Shown: one piece after another, positions 6,712 through 17,817 of the stretch
Layout: each line of letters opens with the position of its first letter
Position numbering within the stretch: position 1 is the stretch's first letter
Assembly: GCA_902363455.1 (NCBI GenBank)
Contig: CABJAC010000004.1
Coordinates: forward strand, 124,001-188,000
Origin: Caryophanales bacterium
GTDB lineage: Bacteria > Bacillota > Bacilli > Exiguobacteriales > Exiguobacteriaceae
Direction of reading: 5' to 3'
DNA: 64,000 nucleotides
Notes under the pieces: model-generated
Seen by the model: only the letters and a program-made list of their open reading frames with translations
Told to the model about the DNA's origin: nothing
Database searches by the model: none
Position numbers and translations under genes: made by a program

Positions 6712-9102
6712 TTAACGGTGGATCCAGACAGCTCCTGCAGAGTTATCTTTCGCTTCACCGATGACTTGAATTTTAAGACCGTTGTTCGGAAGCAGTTTTC
6801 CTGCATCCGGGATCAACTGATTGATGTACGATTTTGAATCGTCAAACTTCGTGACACCTGCAAGTCCTTTATAGTCGTAAAGACCGCGAGTCGGCGAATC
6901 GATGACCCAAGCCGGTGCTTTATCATAGCTGAAAGCAGCATCCGCCACTTGGTAACGTGTGCTTCCTGCAACGACCGGTTGTCCTTTAAGCGTTCCGACG
7001 ATGGCTTCAGGATGCGAATCGACGACACCGAGGAAACCTTCACCCGGGTGAACACCAACCCAGTTATCCGTAAAGCTGCTATCGGCATACCATACGACGA
7101 GACCTGTGTTGTATTTGACGCCACGTGCATGCTCAAGCGCTTTGTCTGAGCCTGCATAGTTCCGCCATTCGAGGTAGTATGTGTTATCCGCATAGCTGAA
7201 ACCGTCCGAAGCAATGAATCCGTCTAATTTAAATTTCGGTGTACCTTCTGCATCGTCTTCAAAGACGACTTTTCCGTCGACCGTCAATTTCGCGTTATCA
7301 AGTGCGAATCCGTCGAGGGCAAGACCAGCATCTCCTGTGTAGTCGAATGTCAATGTGACTTTTTTGCCGGCAAATTCACTGAGGTCATACGATTTGTCGA
7401 CCCATGCACCTTTTGAAGATTCTGCACGTTGATCGCCGTCTGTATCTTCATCACCAATTACATCAATGACTTTTGACACGCCATCAGCTGTAGCTGTGAC
7501 TTCCAGGAAGTCGTAATTAAATTCAACATCAAAGTATGCTTTGTAGTCGAATTTTGCTGCTTTTGCAGCTGTCAAGTCAAATTCAGGTGATGTCATCGAT
7601 GTGTGGAGATCATTTCCTTTTGTACTGTAGTAATATTTTTTCCCGAAGGCCGGTGCGATTCCTTTGACCGGTTTTTTCGGAAGATTCACTTTGATGATAC
7701 CCGGATTTTTTGACTTTGTGACACTTTGGTCGAGGTATGAAGCCGTTCCTGCTGATCCGAGAGAATCAAAGTCAACGTTTTCGATATTCGCCCAGTTTCC
7801 ACCCATCAACGTTTGGAAGAACTCTTTGTTTTGTGGTGAGAAACTCGTCGGTTCTGTTCCAGCTACGTTACCATTCCAACTTCCGCCGCTCATGATGGAC
7901 CATGAAGCAACCGGTTCACCTTGACCCGTATACTGTGTATCGTACTCATCCGGAAGACCTAAATCGTGACCAAATTCGTGTGCAAATACTCCGACTGCAC
8001 CGTCTTCCGGTTGGACAGTGTAATCATACGCCGCCATCTTTCCGCCCCAGTTCGTTGAGTTTGAAGTGGTGTTTTCAACCGGGTATACTCCGCCGAGTGT
8101 CCAACGGTGTGACCAGATTGCATCGTCACCAAGCGTACCACCGCCTGCTTCCTGACCTGTACCTGCATGAATGATCATCAAGTGATCCACAATGCCATCC
8201 GGCTCGTTGAAGTTGCCGTCTCCATCAAGATCATACTGATCAAACGTATCGTAATCAGCTAAATTAATACCGGCTTTGACCGCTGCATTTAACGTGTCTT
8301 TGACAAGATCTCGTGGTCCTTTTGGTCCAAGATTATCATTCCCACCATTTGGACTGTCTGCACCATAATCTTTAGCTGTTCCCGGAACCGTCAACCAATC
8401 AGAAACTTTCCCGTCAACCGTATAACTTCCACCTGATTGCTCTTCGTAATATTGTTTAAACGTTTTGACTTTCTCTCCGTTAAAGAGTTTGAACTCTTGA
8501 TCACCGAACATCAATTTTTCATAATGCTCTTTATTGAAGTTGTCTGCATACATATAGCCGTCTTCCTGTACGACATTGTTATGCTTAAAGTCGCTGTACT
8601 CTGTTAACAGAACCAGTACTTTGTCCGAGCGAACAGCACCATTGTATGGTGATTGCTTGGCTTTATCGACTTTGACAAATCCATCTTTTTTCCCTTTTTT
8701 GTAGTTGTTATGGTTTTTCTTGAGTTGTTTTGCCAGTTGATCTTTTTGTTTCGTTAAAAAGTCTTTTGTTTTTTTATCGAACTTTTCTTCTTTACCTGAT
8801 TCGTGATCATGGTCTTCATGATCAACTGTCGGTTTTCCATTAGCCTTTTTGTCCAAGTACTTCTGAACGGCTTGTTGTTTTGCTTCTGCTGATGCTGCTT
8901 TTGAGACGACCCCACGTTTTTCAAGCACTTTCAATAAGCGTTCCTGATCGACTGTATTTAAGTCCATCGGTGCACCGGCTGCTGCTTTTTCAGCAGCTTC
9001 CACAGATTTTACCTTCCCACCAGGTAAAACTGGACCAACGACAAATGCAGCAGCCGTGATTCCGGATAAGACCGCTAAGCTGAGTTGTTTCTTTTTTCCC
9101 AC
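6712..9102 (-). CDS. Secreted M6-family metalloprotease (immune inhibitor A type)
   Basis: 796 residues. A signal peptide (KKKQ, then a hydrophobic stretch to about residue 30) is followed by a propeptide with a charged Lys/Asp/His-rich segment (about 75-150). The M6 catalytic domain carries the zinc motif [14 protein letters not shown] (first His at 375). C-terminal domains include a MAM/carbohydrate-binding-like region (about 500-620), as in InhA of the Bacillus cereus group, which degrades host or environmental proteins. Several Asp-rich stretches may bind calcium. Stands alone with its own terminator. The upstream region shares a motif with the M4 protease gene (9187-9217 and 11375-11405), hinting at joint control. 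Confidence 0.93.
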   Translation of the reverse strand: MGKKKQLSLAVLSGITAAAFVVGPVLPGGKVKSVEAAEKAAAGAPMDLNTVDQERLLKVLEKRGVVSKAASAEAKQQAVQKYLDKKANGKPTVDHEDHDHESGKEEKFDKKTKDFLTKQKDQLAKQLKKNHNNYKKGKKDGFVKVDKAKQSPYNGAVRSDKVLVLLTEYSDFKHNNVVQEDGYMYADNFNKEHYEKLMFGDQEFKLFNGEKVKTFKQYYEEQSGGSYTVDGKVSDWLTVPGTAKDYGADSPNGGNDNLGPKGPRDLVKDTLNAAVKAGINLADYDTFDQYDLDGDGNFNEPDGIVDHLMIIHAGTGQEAGGGTLGDDAIWSHRWTLGGVYPVENTTSNSTNWGGKMAAYDYTVQPEDGAVGVFAHEFGHDLGLPDEYDTQYTGQGEPVASWSIMSGGSWNGNVAGTEPTSFSPQNKEFFQTLMGGNWANIENVDFDSLGSAGTASYLDQSVTKSKNPGIIKVNLPKKPVKGIAPAFGKKYYYSTKGNDLHTSMTSPEFDLTAAKAAKFDYKAYFDVEFNYDFLEVTATADGVSKVIDVIGDEDTDGDQRAESSKGAWVDKSYDLSEFAGKKVTLTFDYTGDAGLALDGFALDNAKLTVDGKVVFEDDAEGTPKFKLDGFIASDGFSYADNTYYLEWRNYAGSDKALEHARGVKYNTGLVVWYADSSFTDNWVGVHPGEGFLGVVDSHPEAIVGTLKGQPVVAGSTRYQVADAAFSYDKAPAWVIDSPTRGLYDYKGLAGVTKFDDSKSYINQLIPDAGKLLPNNGLKIQVIGEAKDNSAGAVWIHR

Positions 9103-9186
9103 GTGAACTGACCCCCTATGTAATAGTGAAAAGCACGACTGAAATAACTTTTCTGAATATTCAAATCATATGTTCTTTTAGTTGGT

Positions 9187-9217
9187 TAATCAATTAGTTT
9201 TTGAATAATTAGTACTT
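9187..9217 (-). promoter_or_regulatory. Motif shared with the M4 protease upstream region
   Basis: On the minus strand AAGTACTAATTATTC then AAAAACTAATTGATT, 85-115 nt before the protease start. A closely similar stretch lies 73-103 nt before the M4 protease gene. Could be a regulator site; no known consensus matches well. Confidence 0.4.
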
Positions 9218-9351
9218 TGTAACTATACCTATTTTTGGGATTTAGTTCATGTTTACTGAAATCTGCCGATAGAGGTAATAAACAGTCTGTTTCTCGCCCA
9301 TCTACTAGGCTCGGTACATACAATTCCATATCTCATTGAAGGAGGACTTTC

Positions 9352-10845
9352 ATGTCACCCCTACAGAAATTCGAACGGCAGCTTTTAAAAAACTATTTGA
9401 TCGGCTCATTCGTCGCCGTGTTTGGTGTCGGTTGTCTCTTTATCTTTGAAACACTGACCTTTGATGTACGTGAACGGGTGGTTTTATTGACAATCATGAC
9501 GATTTCCGTCATCACGATGTTCAGTTTTGAATATACGGTTTACAAAAAACATATGCGTCCGCTTTATCGAGTTTTCCAAAACACCTTTCCGAGCCAGGAG
9601 CAATTGACTGCTGCTTTTCGGACAACCCACCGCTTCCCTTTGTTGACGATTAGACGGATTCTTGGTCCACACTTCCTCGGTCTCTCGATTCCTTCATCCG
9701 GATTGACGGCTCTGGCGATTCGGTTTGGATGGCTCGATATGCCCTATTATCTGATTGGTCTCGCTTGTTTCGGGGCTGTACTTGTCGCGATTTTACACGC
9801 CTTGATTGAATTCTTCCTGACGTACCGTGTGACGGAAGCGATGTTAGCAGAACTGACGGCACAGGCTCGCATGCGTGGTTACGGTGAGCTGATGCTGACC
9901 AAAAAAGATTTCATCAGCCTCCGCCAAAAGATGTTGATCAGCACCTTGATCATCGGTGTTTTTCCGATCCTGTTATTCGTTCTCGCCTCTGCCGTCCAAT
10001 TGACGGAAAACGAAAGTTTGCGTTCGTACTGGAGTTGGTCGACGTTGATTCTGATCGTCATCCTGTGTCTTGCCACATTCTGCAGTTTGCTTCTATATGA
10101 AAATATCCAAAAACCGATTTTGGCTCTGCAGGACGGCGTCGCCCAGATTAAATCCGGACAATTGAATACGATTGCCAATCCGTTTTCCGATGAATTCTCT
10201 CAATTGATCGGCGGATTCAACTTGATGGTCGAAGGCATCCAAGGCCGGGATCAGGAAAATGAAAAGTTGCTCGACAGCTTATTTACCTTGTTTGCCGCGA
10301 CGCTTGATGCCCGTGATCCTTATACAGCCGGACATTCGTTACGTGTCGCGGAATACTCGGTTGAAATTGCCCGTGCCGCCGGATTAGCCGACGATCAAGT
10401 CGAGTTGCTGCGTAAATCGGCCCTCTTGCATGACATCGGAAAAATCGGGATCCGGGATGATGTGCTTTTGAAGGAAGGACGATTGACAGAAGAGGAATTC
10501 GATAAAATCAAACAACATCCCGTCATCGGAGTGCACATTCTATCGCAAGTTCATCTTCCAATGAAGTTACAACCGATTCTTCCCGGGGTAAAGTACCACC
10601 ATGAACGCTATGATGGAAAAGGATACCCAGAAGGATTAGCCGGTGAAGCGATTCCCGTCTTCGGACGCATCATGGCGATTGCCGATGCCTATGACGCCAT
10701 GACATCCGATCGTCCCTACCGAAAAGGAATGCCCGTCGAAAAAGCACTCGCTATCTTGGAAGACGGTAGCGGGACACAGTGGGATGCTTCCTTTACGCAA
10801 CTGTTCCTGGATTTGAAGAGACGTTCTGTCATTACTGCCTCTTGA
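9352..10845 (+). CDS. Membrane HD-GYP domain phosphodiesterase
   Basis: 497 residues. The N-terminal half is membrane-embedded, with about six hydrophobic helices (pairs near 20-65, 110-165 and 195-250). A HAMP linker (about 250-300) leads to an HD-GYP domain, the family that hydrolyses cyclic di-GMP. Catalytic motifs are intact: HDIGKIGI with the His at 360, and HHERYDGKGYP near 419-429. No receiver or PAS domain is visible, so the membrane part is the likely sensor. The GyrI-like gene starts 21 nt downstream and is probably co-transcribed. Clear GGAGGA upstream of the ATG. Confidence 0.92.
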   Translation: MSPLQKFERQLLKNYLIGSFVAVFGVGCLFIFETLTFDVRERVVLLTIMTISVITMFSFEYTVYKKHMRPLYRVFQNTFPSQEQLTAAFRTTHRFPLLTIRRILGPHFLGLSIPSSGLTALAIRFGWLDMPYYLIGLACFGAVLVAILHALIEFFLTYRVTEAMLAELTAQARMRGYGELMLTKKDFISLRQKMLISTLIIGVFPILLFVLASAVQLTENESLRSYWSWSTLILIVILCLATFCSLLLYENIQKPILALQDGVAQIKSGQLNTIANPFSDEFSQLIGGFNLMVEGIQGRDQENEKLLDSLFTLFAATLDARDPYTAGHSLRVAEYSVEIARAAGLADDQVELLRKSALLHDIGKIGIRDDVLLKEGRLTEEEFDKIKQHPVIGVHILSQVHLPMKLQPILPGVKYHHERYDGKGYPEGLAGEAIPVFGRIMAIADAYDAMTSDRPYRKGMPVEKALAILEDGSGTQWDASFTQLFLDLKRRSVITAS

Positions 10846-10866
10846 TTACCATGAAAGGAGTTTCTC

Positions 10867-11298
10867 ATGCATCCTAAAATTGTCGATCGTCACGAACTGT
10901 ATGTCATCGGACTTGGTCTGACCTGTGAAGAAAATGAACTGCATACCTTGATGCCGGAATTATGGCGTGAGTTCTCACGTCGCTCACATGAGATTCCCGC
11001 AGAACCGGGCAGTTATCCGCTCGATTTATCACTCGGACAACGCGGAACGAAACATACACAATGTATCGGCCTTCCCGTTGCTTCGCTCGATCATGTCCCA
11101 AAAGGCATGAAAGGACATCATATTCCATCTGCCCGTTATGTGTTCTGGAAACATGAAGGTCCCGATATCGAGATTTGGAAATCGTTTGAAAAGATTCAGC
11201 GGTTCGCTCAGAAGCAGGGAATCACCCTTGACCCGCTTGATTTTAAAATTGATGAGACACGTGACAAGACACATCATCTCTATCAACGCATTCTCTAA
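10867..11298 (+). CDS. GyrI-like effector-binding domain protein
   Basis: 143 residues; a stand-alone GyrI-like (AraC effector-binding type) domain with the typical order: an early V-x-G-L strand, LMPELWREF helix, and a mid-domain G-x-x-V pattern. Such proteins bind small hydrophobic ligands. No DNA-binding domain is present. It follows the HD-GYP gene closely and ends at a strong terminator, so the two form an operon; whether they work together is unknown. Confidence 0.72.
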   Translation: MHPKIVDRHELYVIGLGLTCEENELHTLMPELWREFSRRSHEIPAEPGSYPLDLSLGQRGTKHTQCIGLPVASLDHVPKGMKGHHIPSARYVFWKHEGPDIEIWKSFEKIQRFAQKQGITLDPLDFKIDETRDKTHHLYQRIL

Positions 11299-11324
11299 AA
11301 CCGCTGTCTGAAGCGGTTTTTTTT
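11297..11324 (+). terminator. Terminator of the HD-GYP/GyrI operon
   Basis: Stem AAAACCGCT / AGCGGTTTT (11297-11305 with 11312-11320) followed by T-run. Confidence 0.9.
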
Positions 11325-11374
11325 ACTTTCTTCTTCTCTTTTTTTCGGTCACTTAACTATTCAGTACGGGTATT

Positions 11375-11405
11375 AAGTACTATAATCTGAAAATTCTAAT
11401 TAATG
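11375..11405 (+). promoter_or_regulatory. Motif shared with the M6 protease upstream region; TATAAT inside
   Basis: AAGTACTATAATCTG followed by AAAATTCTAATTAATG, 73-103 nt before the M4 start. TATAAT at 11381-11386 is a good -10, but no convincing -35 is present, which would fit an activator-dependent promoter. Confidence 0.45.
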
Positions 11406-11444
11406 CGAACGGCTTATTCTCGGTTTCTCCTTTCTTTGGCATAG

Positions 11445-12974
<1,530 letters not shown>

Positions 12975-13000
12975 GAAAACTTCCTCCCAAGGATTTTCGA

Positions 13001-13031
13001 CCTCCTGAGTCCATGACTCGGGAGGTTTTTT
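13001..13031 (+). terminator. Terminator of the M4 protease gene
   Basis: Ten-base stem CCTCCTGAGT / ACTCGGGAGG (13001-13025) followed by six T. The IS30 left end begins only a few bases later. Confidence 0.9.
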
Positions 13032-13034
13032 GCA

Positions 13035-14092
13035 TTGACGAATTGTAATATTAAGTGCAACACCTAGCTGAAAACACAAAAAAACCCATAACGGCCTCGT
13101 GTAGAATAGAGTTACCACACAAAATTCAATGGAGGATTCGTTATGAGCTATGTTCATCTTACCACATCAGAAAGAGTCAAAATAGATACGTATCTCGAGC
13201 TAGGTTTCTCTGTCCGAAAGATTGCTGGACGCCTGGGGCGTCAACCTTCTACGATTTCACGAGAATTGAAACGAAATCCTTACTATGATGCTTCCTGTGC
13301 TGACCAGCGTTATGTGGAACGCAAAAAGAAGTGCGGTGCACGGACGAAGTTTACGCTCGAAAAAGGAGACCGTATCCTCGAAAAGTTACGCGAGACATGG
13401 TCCCCTGAACAGATTGCTGGACGATTATTCCAAGAAGAAGGACTCTCGTTCAAGACAATTTATCGCTGGATCTATACGGGCCTCGTCGAGGCCGATTCTG
13501 GACTCCTTCGACAAAAGGGAAAGCGTCAGAAACCACGTGAGACGCGTGGACGCTTTAACGTCGGACTGCCAATCAGTAAACGTCCGTCTGACGTCAAAGG
13601 GCGCCAAACGTTCGGACATTGGGAGCTTGATACTGTTGTCTCGGGTAGAGGGAAATCCAAAGCCTGTGTCGCAACGTTCGTCGAGCGAAAGAGCCGTTTT
13701 TATCTCGCTGTACCGATGGAAGATCGGTCCGCTCAATCGATGGAGTCTGCGATTCAAGCATTGCATCTTTACTTCCCGTTGGGAACGTTCCAAACTGCGA
13801 CGACAGATCGTGGAAAAGAGTTTAGTTGTCATGAACGAATTCGTGACACGTTAGGCGTACCGATGTATTTTGCGGATCCGTATTCTTCTTGGCAGCGTGG
13901 GAGTAACGAGAACGCCAATGGTCTTCTCCGTGAATTTTTCCCGAAGGGGACAGATTTCGGAAAGGTCAGCCGTTCTGAACTCGCTCAAGCGCTCGCCTGG
14001 ATTAATGGGAGACCTCGGAAATGTCTCAACTGGAAAACTGCATACGAGGTCTTCACGGAAGAAGTGTTGCACTTAATTTGACAAACCGTCCA
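13035..14092 (+). mobile_element. IS30-family insertion sequence
   Basis: About 1.06 kb. Imperfect terminal inverted repeats share a perfect 14-bp core ATTAAGTGCAACAC (13050-13063, inverted at 14064-14077) and extend outward with mismatches to about 13035 and 14092. One intact transposase gene fills it. I could not see a convincing flanking direct repeat, so the outer boundaries are approximate. Confidence 0.85.
13143..14081 (+). CDS. IS30-family transposase
   Basis: 312 residues. An N-terminal helix-turn-helix (VRKIAGRLGRQPSTISREL, about 23-41) is followed by the DDE integrase core: first Asp in HWELDTVV, second in TTDRGKEF, Glu in GSNENANG, followed by the LNWKTAYEVF tail typical of the family. 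The frame is open throughout, so it is probably active. GGAGG lies 7 nt before the ATG. Confidence 0.96.
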   Translation: MSYVHLTTSERVKIDTYLELGFSVRKIAGRLGRQPSTISRELKRNPYYDASCADQRYVERKKKCGARTKFTLEKGDRILEKLRETWSPEQIAGRLFQEEGLSFKTIYRWIYTGLVEADSGLLRQKGKRQKPRETRGRFNVGLPISKRPSDVKGRQTFGHWELDTVVSGRGKSKACVATFVERKSRFYLAVPMEDRSAQSMESAIQALHLYFPLGTFQTATTDRGKEFSCHERIRDTLGVPMYFADPYSSWQRGSNENANGLLREFFPKGTDFGKVSRSELAQALAWINGRPRKCLNWKTAYEVFTEEVLHLI

Positions 14093-14094
14093 TT

Positions 14095-14121
14095 AAAAAA
14101 TGGCCTGTCAGAGACAGACCA
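14095..14121 (-). terminator. Terminator of the SH3-domain protein gene
   Basis: Minus-strand hairpin with nine-base arms TGGTCTGTC / GACAGGCCA (14101-14121), one G-T pair, followed by T-run. Confidence 0.8.
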
Positions 14122-14128
14122 TGATTTC

Positions 14129-14995
14129 TTACTTCCCTGGATCACGTGCGAGACGGAGTCGTGTTGATCCGTTGTCCGGAAAAGCTTTTAATTGTAACTT
14201 CTCACCTTGATACCATGTACCGTAAGCTGTTTCAACAACCGGTTTTCCTAAGACGGACAAGCCGGAAGCTGAAGCATTCGTCCAGTCGATCGCTTCGATG
14301 ATCCCGTCGGATACGACAAGCAGATAACCTGCGTTTGAGAAGTGATACGTATTGACGGCGTCTTTCTGAGTATTCCCCAGCTTGCCGTACTTCGCTTCAA
14401 ATTTCTCAAGCGATTGACCGAGATATTGTTCCGGTTTCTCGATTGGTTGATTCGCAACTGCTTGTTGTAACGTCTCAAGCAGTGTTTTGTCCTTGACCGA
14501 TGATGAAACGTCCATCCGGACATCAGTTTCCGGAACATATCCTTCGACAGTATCACTTAATTTTATATGCACCATTCCGTTCTTTGCATCCAAAATTTCG
14601 TAGACATCCCCTAAATCCGCTTTATAGATGACACGACTCCGATTGGCATCTTGATACACATCAGCAAAAGGACGCGTGATCCAAGCCGGTTGACTGACTT
14701 CCGGTTTGTCGGTCTTTTTCTTTGCTTTCGGCTCTTTTTTCTTTTGATCGGTTGAGGCGGATTTTTTAGTCTCTTTGGTTTCCTTCTCTTTTTCACTGTT
14801 CACTGACTTAGGTGACTCTACTGTCGATGTCGCTTGACTGGCATCATTCGTTGACACCATATATCCCCAGCCGCCGACAATCAAAACGGTTGCCAGAACG
14901 CCACCTAGCGCGATACTCCGACGGTTGCGCTTTTGTTTTCGGCGTTCTTTGCGGGATAACCGTTCTTGTTCATTTTGCTGTTCATTTTGACTCAT
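14129..14995 (-). CDS. Membrane-anchored SH3b-domain protein
   Basis: 288 residues. A very basic cytoplasmic N-terminus (Arg/Lys-rich, 8-26), one transmembrane helix (about 28-46), and a Ser/Thr/Lys/Glu-rich linker (50-100) lead to a bacterial SH3-like module (about 102-160, WITRPFADVY to EGYVPETDV). The C-terminal ~110 residues resemble domains found in other Bacillales lipoproteins and surface proteins, but I cannot name them. Probably extracytoplasmic, wall-associated. Good AGGAGG at the start. Monocistronic. Confidence 0.7.
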   Translation of the reverse strand: MSQNEQQNEQERLSRKERRKQKRNRRSIALGGVLATVLIVGGWGYMVSTNDASQATSTVESPKSVNSEKEKETKETKKSASTDQKKKEPKAKKKTDKPEVSQPAWITRPFADVYQDANRSRVIYKADLGDVYEILDAKNGMVHIKLSDTVEGYVPETDVRMDVSSSVKDKTLLETLQQAVANQPIEKPEQYLGQSLEKFEAKYGKLGNTQKDAVNTYHFSNAGYLLVVSDGIIEAIDWTNASASGLSVLGKPVVETAYGTWYQGEKLQLKAFPDNGSTRLRLARDPGK

Positions 14996-15065
14996 CTATT
15001 GTTCCTCCTGAATTGATCGAGACACTTTTTAACCACTATACCATCGAATCGGATCATGGCAGTGG

Positions 15066-16049
15066 TTAAATTTCGATGACAGTTCTGCCTTGATGGGTTC
15101 CGTCGAGCAGGGACGCTACGACGTCCGGAAGATCGTGTAAACTTTTTGTTTCGACCCATTCCTGAACCGGTAATCGCCAGTCATCCGCGAGGTGCTCCCA
15201 GAGACGGGTCCGCTCCGAAACCGGTACTTGGACGGCATCGATTCCAATCAAGCGAACGCCGCGCAGGATGAACGGGTAGACAGTCAGCGTTATCTCAGCC
15301 CCGCCGACGTTGCCGCATGTCGTGACTAATCCGCCGTATTGTACGTACCGGAGGACGGACGCAAGTAACGGTCCACCAACCGTATCGATGATGCCAGCAT
15401 AACTTCCCTTCTTCAAGGGACGTGTCGTTTCGTCCAAAAACGATTGCCGGGATAATACTTCCGTCACGCCTGCTTGTTTCAAACGATCCGCTTCCGCTTC
15501 TTTTCCCGTAACGGCATGAACGGTGAATCCGAGCTTCAGAAGTAGTGCGACGGCAATACTTCCGACTCCACCCGTCGCGCCTGTGACGAGCACCGGACCA
15601 TCATCCGGCTTCACCCGTTGCAACAGTTCATCCACTGATTGCGCGGCGGTCAAACCGGCCGTGCCGTATGCCATCGCTTCAAACGTCGTGAGTCCGTCCG
15701 GTAACGGTGTGATCCAGTCCCCGGGGACACGTATGTATTCCTGAAAGCCGCCTGACGTGTTCATCCCAAAATCAAATCCATTGACGACGACTGCTGTTCC
15801 TTCTTGAAACCGTGCATCGGTTGAGCGGACGACGTGACCTGCTGCATCGACACCCGGTGTATGCGGATATTCTTTCGTCACACCCCGGTTTCCCGTGACC
15901 GATAACGCATCTTTGTAATTGACACAGGAATAGTCAACACGAATCAAGACATCTCCTTCCGGCAAATCGACAATCTGCTTCTGTTCAAGTGTTCCTGTAA
16001 ACGTTTCGTCCTGTTCGCGAACGACAAAGGCTTTAAATGTCTCTTTCAT
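15066..16049 (-). CDS. Acrylyl-CoA reductase/quinone oxidoreductase, MDR family (YhdH/AcuI-like)
   Basis: 327-residue NADPH-dependent medium-chain reductase without zinc ligands. Features: YKDALSVTG near the N-terminus, the cofactor Rossmann motif TGATGGVGSIA (about 155-165), and GIDTVGG. YhdH/AcuI members reduce acrylyl-CoA or related enoyl compounds; the substrate cannot be settled from sequence. The start is the ATG at 16049, 8 nt after GGAGG; the in-frame ATG at 16067 lies before that site. It seems to stand alone. Confidence 0.88.
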   Translation of the reverse strand: MKETFKAFVVREQDETFTGTLEQKQIVDLPEGDVLIRVDYSCVNYKDALSVTGNRGVTKEYPHTPGVDAAGHVVRSTDARFQEGTAVVVNGFDFGMNTSGGFQEYIRVPGDWITPLPDGLTTFEAMAYGTAGLTAAQSVDELLQRVKPDDGPVLVTGATGGVGSIAVALLLKLGFTVHAVTGKEAEADRLKQAGVTEVLSRQSFLDETTRPLKKGSYAGIIDTVGGPLLASVLRYVQYGGLVTTCGNVGGAEITLTVYPFILRGVRLIGIDAVQVPVSERTRLWEHLADDWRLPVQEWVETKSLHDLPDVVASLLDGTHQGRTVIEI

Positions 16050-16133
16050 ATCCAAGTCCTCCTTCATGAATCACTTCCAGTAAGCTATACCCGAACACAG
16101 TCATCGGCATACCTTTTATGCACGTTTTGTTCA

Positions 16134-16172
16134 TACAAAAAAACCGTGAATGCCGAAGCACTCACGGTTTTT
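16134..16172 (-). terminator. Terminator downstream of the DIP1984-family gene
   Basis: Eleven-base stem AAAAACCGTGA / TCACGGTTTTT (16139-16149 with 16162-16172); a T-run follows on either strand. The ~165 nt between this and the next gene contain only short degenerate GGTCA/TCACTGG-type repeats. Confidence 0.75.
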
Positions 16173-16338
16173 GGCGTCTGACGAAAAGAAACGTTTTTCC
16201 GCAGGTAGTCACTGGTGACAGGTCAGAACGTCATCGGTCAGTGGTCATGGGTGTGCCGTGGCCGTTGAAATTCCCTATTGGAAGAGGTTTTGTGTCAGAA
16301 GCGCCGTCCCTGATCAGGAGTCTCACCTGACCAGAGTC

Positions 16339-16845
16339 TCACATGTAACGTGTACCGTCAAAATCAATTTCCGTCCGGTAATTGGCGGCATTGATTGCAT
16401 TTGAAATCCGATGTGCTGCCCGTTCCATCTCCTGCGCTTTAATCCGGTAGGCGTCCGGGTCATACAAAGCATGCCGAATGACGGTCGTTCCTTCAAATCC
16501 ATATTGGAATTCGCGTTTTGGACGGGCGGCGAGTTCTTGGAACTGTGTGGCTTTTGCCCGGAGTTGGGTTGCCAGTTCAATCGCTTCGACGAGAGGTACT
16601 TCACCTTCTGTCGTCTCAATTGTCGTCGACAAGTTCGCAGCGTAGACTAACCGATCTAGTGTCCGCATATCCCGGCGAACTTCATCCATCGCCGATTCGA
16701 CATCCAGTAGCGTCCGCTCTTGACCGGTCGGCAGGGCCTCCCCTTTTTCAAGATCAACAAATGCAATCCGGTCCACTTCCTCGACCAGCTGTTCGAGCTG
16801 CTTCCGTAAGATACTTTTCAGTTTCACGGCATCTGCTAAGTACAT
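16339..16845 (-). CDS. DIP1984 family protein
   Basis: 168-residue, mostly helical soluble protein with LADAVKLKSILRKQLEQL at the start and an internal heptad-like pattern. It matches the DIP1984 family, sometimes labelled septicolysin without experimental support in this group. No signal peptide, membrane segment or catalytic motif is visible. GGGGG lies 9 nt before the ATG. The function is unknown. Confidence 0.7.
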   Translation of the reverse strand: MYLADAVKLKSILRKQLEQLVEEVDRIAFVDLEKGEALPTGQERTLLDVESAMDEVRRDMRTLDRLVYAANLSTTIETTEGEVPLVEAIELATQLRAKATQFQELAARPKREFQYGFEGTTVIRHALYDPDAYRIKAQEMERAAHRISNAINAANYRTEIDFDGTRYM

Positions 16846-16910
16846 CTCTTCAGTCCCCCGTTTCTTGATATCATTCTTCTAACCTGTACGCCTTGCCGGT
16901 CTGAAAAGTT

Positions 16911-17672
16911 TCATTTTAATTGGCCGAGATACGTGGAAAAGTCTTGCTCGATATCGGTCAGTACCCTTTTTGTCACATCAGACGATTGATTCGGATCATA
17001 GCGGACCGTCTCATACAGCTGTTGCAATTCAGGTGACGGCTGAAAACCGATCCGGGCAAACCATTCCCGGAACGACTCGGTCTCCCGTCGTTTCAGTTTT
17101 TGCGGGAGATGACGGTTAAACAAGACGACTTGTTGCCGGACCTGCTCTACCGGTAATGGCGGCAGTTCGTCTTCTAGATTCGTTTCTCCCAGGCGTTTTT
17201 TTATTCGAACCGAACGTGGTACTAACTCGTCTTCAGTATTGTCCCATTTCTTTCGTTTTCGGAAACGCTGAACAATCAGAATCAGTAAGATTACCCCGGC
17301 GAGACCGGCAGCGACAAGCAGATACGGAAAGCCGTTTTCTCCTTCTTCGCTTTGACCTTTTGAGAATGGATGAAATCCTAGGGAGATGAACTTTACTTTC
17401 CGCCCATTTCCGTCGCCTTTTCCTCTTTCATCCGTATCATATACATAGATGATTTTTTTCTTTGGCGGCTCTTTTTTCTTAAACAAGTTCGACCACCAAA
17501 ACGTCAACGGTTTGGATTCACAATCTCTTACACACTGTTGTTGTGCACCGCCTCCCGGAAATACTTCAACGGTTTGTAACGTCTTGTATCCTGCCTGAAC
17601 TAACGGTTTCATGATACCCAGCCCTAGAATGACCACACCAATCAAAATGAACAACCGACTTCGAAAGCGCAT
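16911..17672 (-). CDS. Two-helix membrane protein with DUF4129-like C-terminus
   Basis: 253 residues. Hydrophobic helices at about 7-27 and 115-135 flank an extracytoplasmic region containing a Cys pair (QQCVRDCES) and a basic stretch. The cytoplasmic tail ends in a DUF4129-like pattern (ETESFREWFARIGF ... LQQLYETVRYD). DUF4129 proteins usually sit in transglutaminase/DUF58/MoxR clusters; none of these is nearby, so this copy is an orphan. Assignment of the tail is by eye and moderate. Confidence 0.6.
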   Translation of the reverse strand: MRFRSRLFILIGVVILGLGIMKPLVQAGYKTLQTVEVFPGGGAQQQCVRDCESKPLTFWWSNLFKKKEPPKKKIIYVYDTDERGKGDGNGRKVKFISLGFHPFSKGQSEEGENGFPYLLVAAGLAGVILLILIVQRFRKRKKWDNTEDELVPRSVRIKKRLGETNLEDELPPLPVEQVRQQVVLFNRHLPQKLKRRETESFREWFARIGFQPSPELQQLYETVRYDPNQSSDVTKRVLTDIEQDFSTYLGQLK

Positions 17673-17817
17673 GTCCCCACCTCTTTAATGTCATTTTTAT
17701 CCATTATATACGAGTCCCGTCCTAATTATCGGAATTTTTTGTTTTTTACAGAAAGGGGCTTGAATCCAGAAGGGGACGGGAAAAGGAAAAGAGTGGTTTT
17801 TAGAGAGGGGTTTCCAT

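Noticed and set aside
13285..13854. 189-residue open frame inside the IS30 transposase gene
   Set aside because: Basic low-complexity translation in another frame of an intact transposase; no ribosome site.
16176..16338. Possible short repeat array (GGTCA/TCACTGG words, GAGTCTCAC twice)
   Set aside because: Units are degenerate, unequal and too few for CRISPR or a true tandem array.
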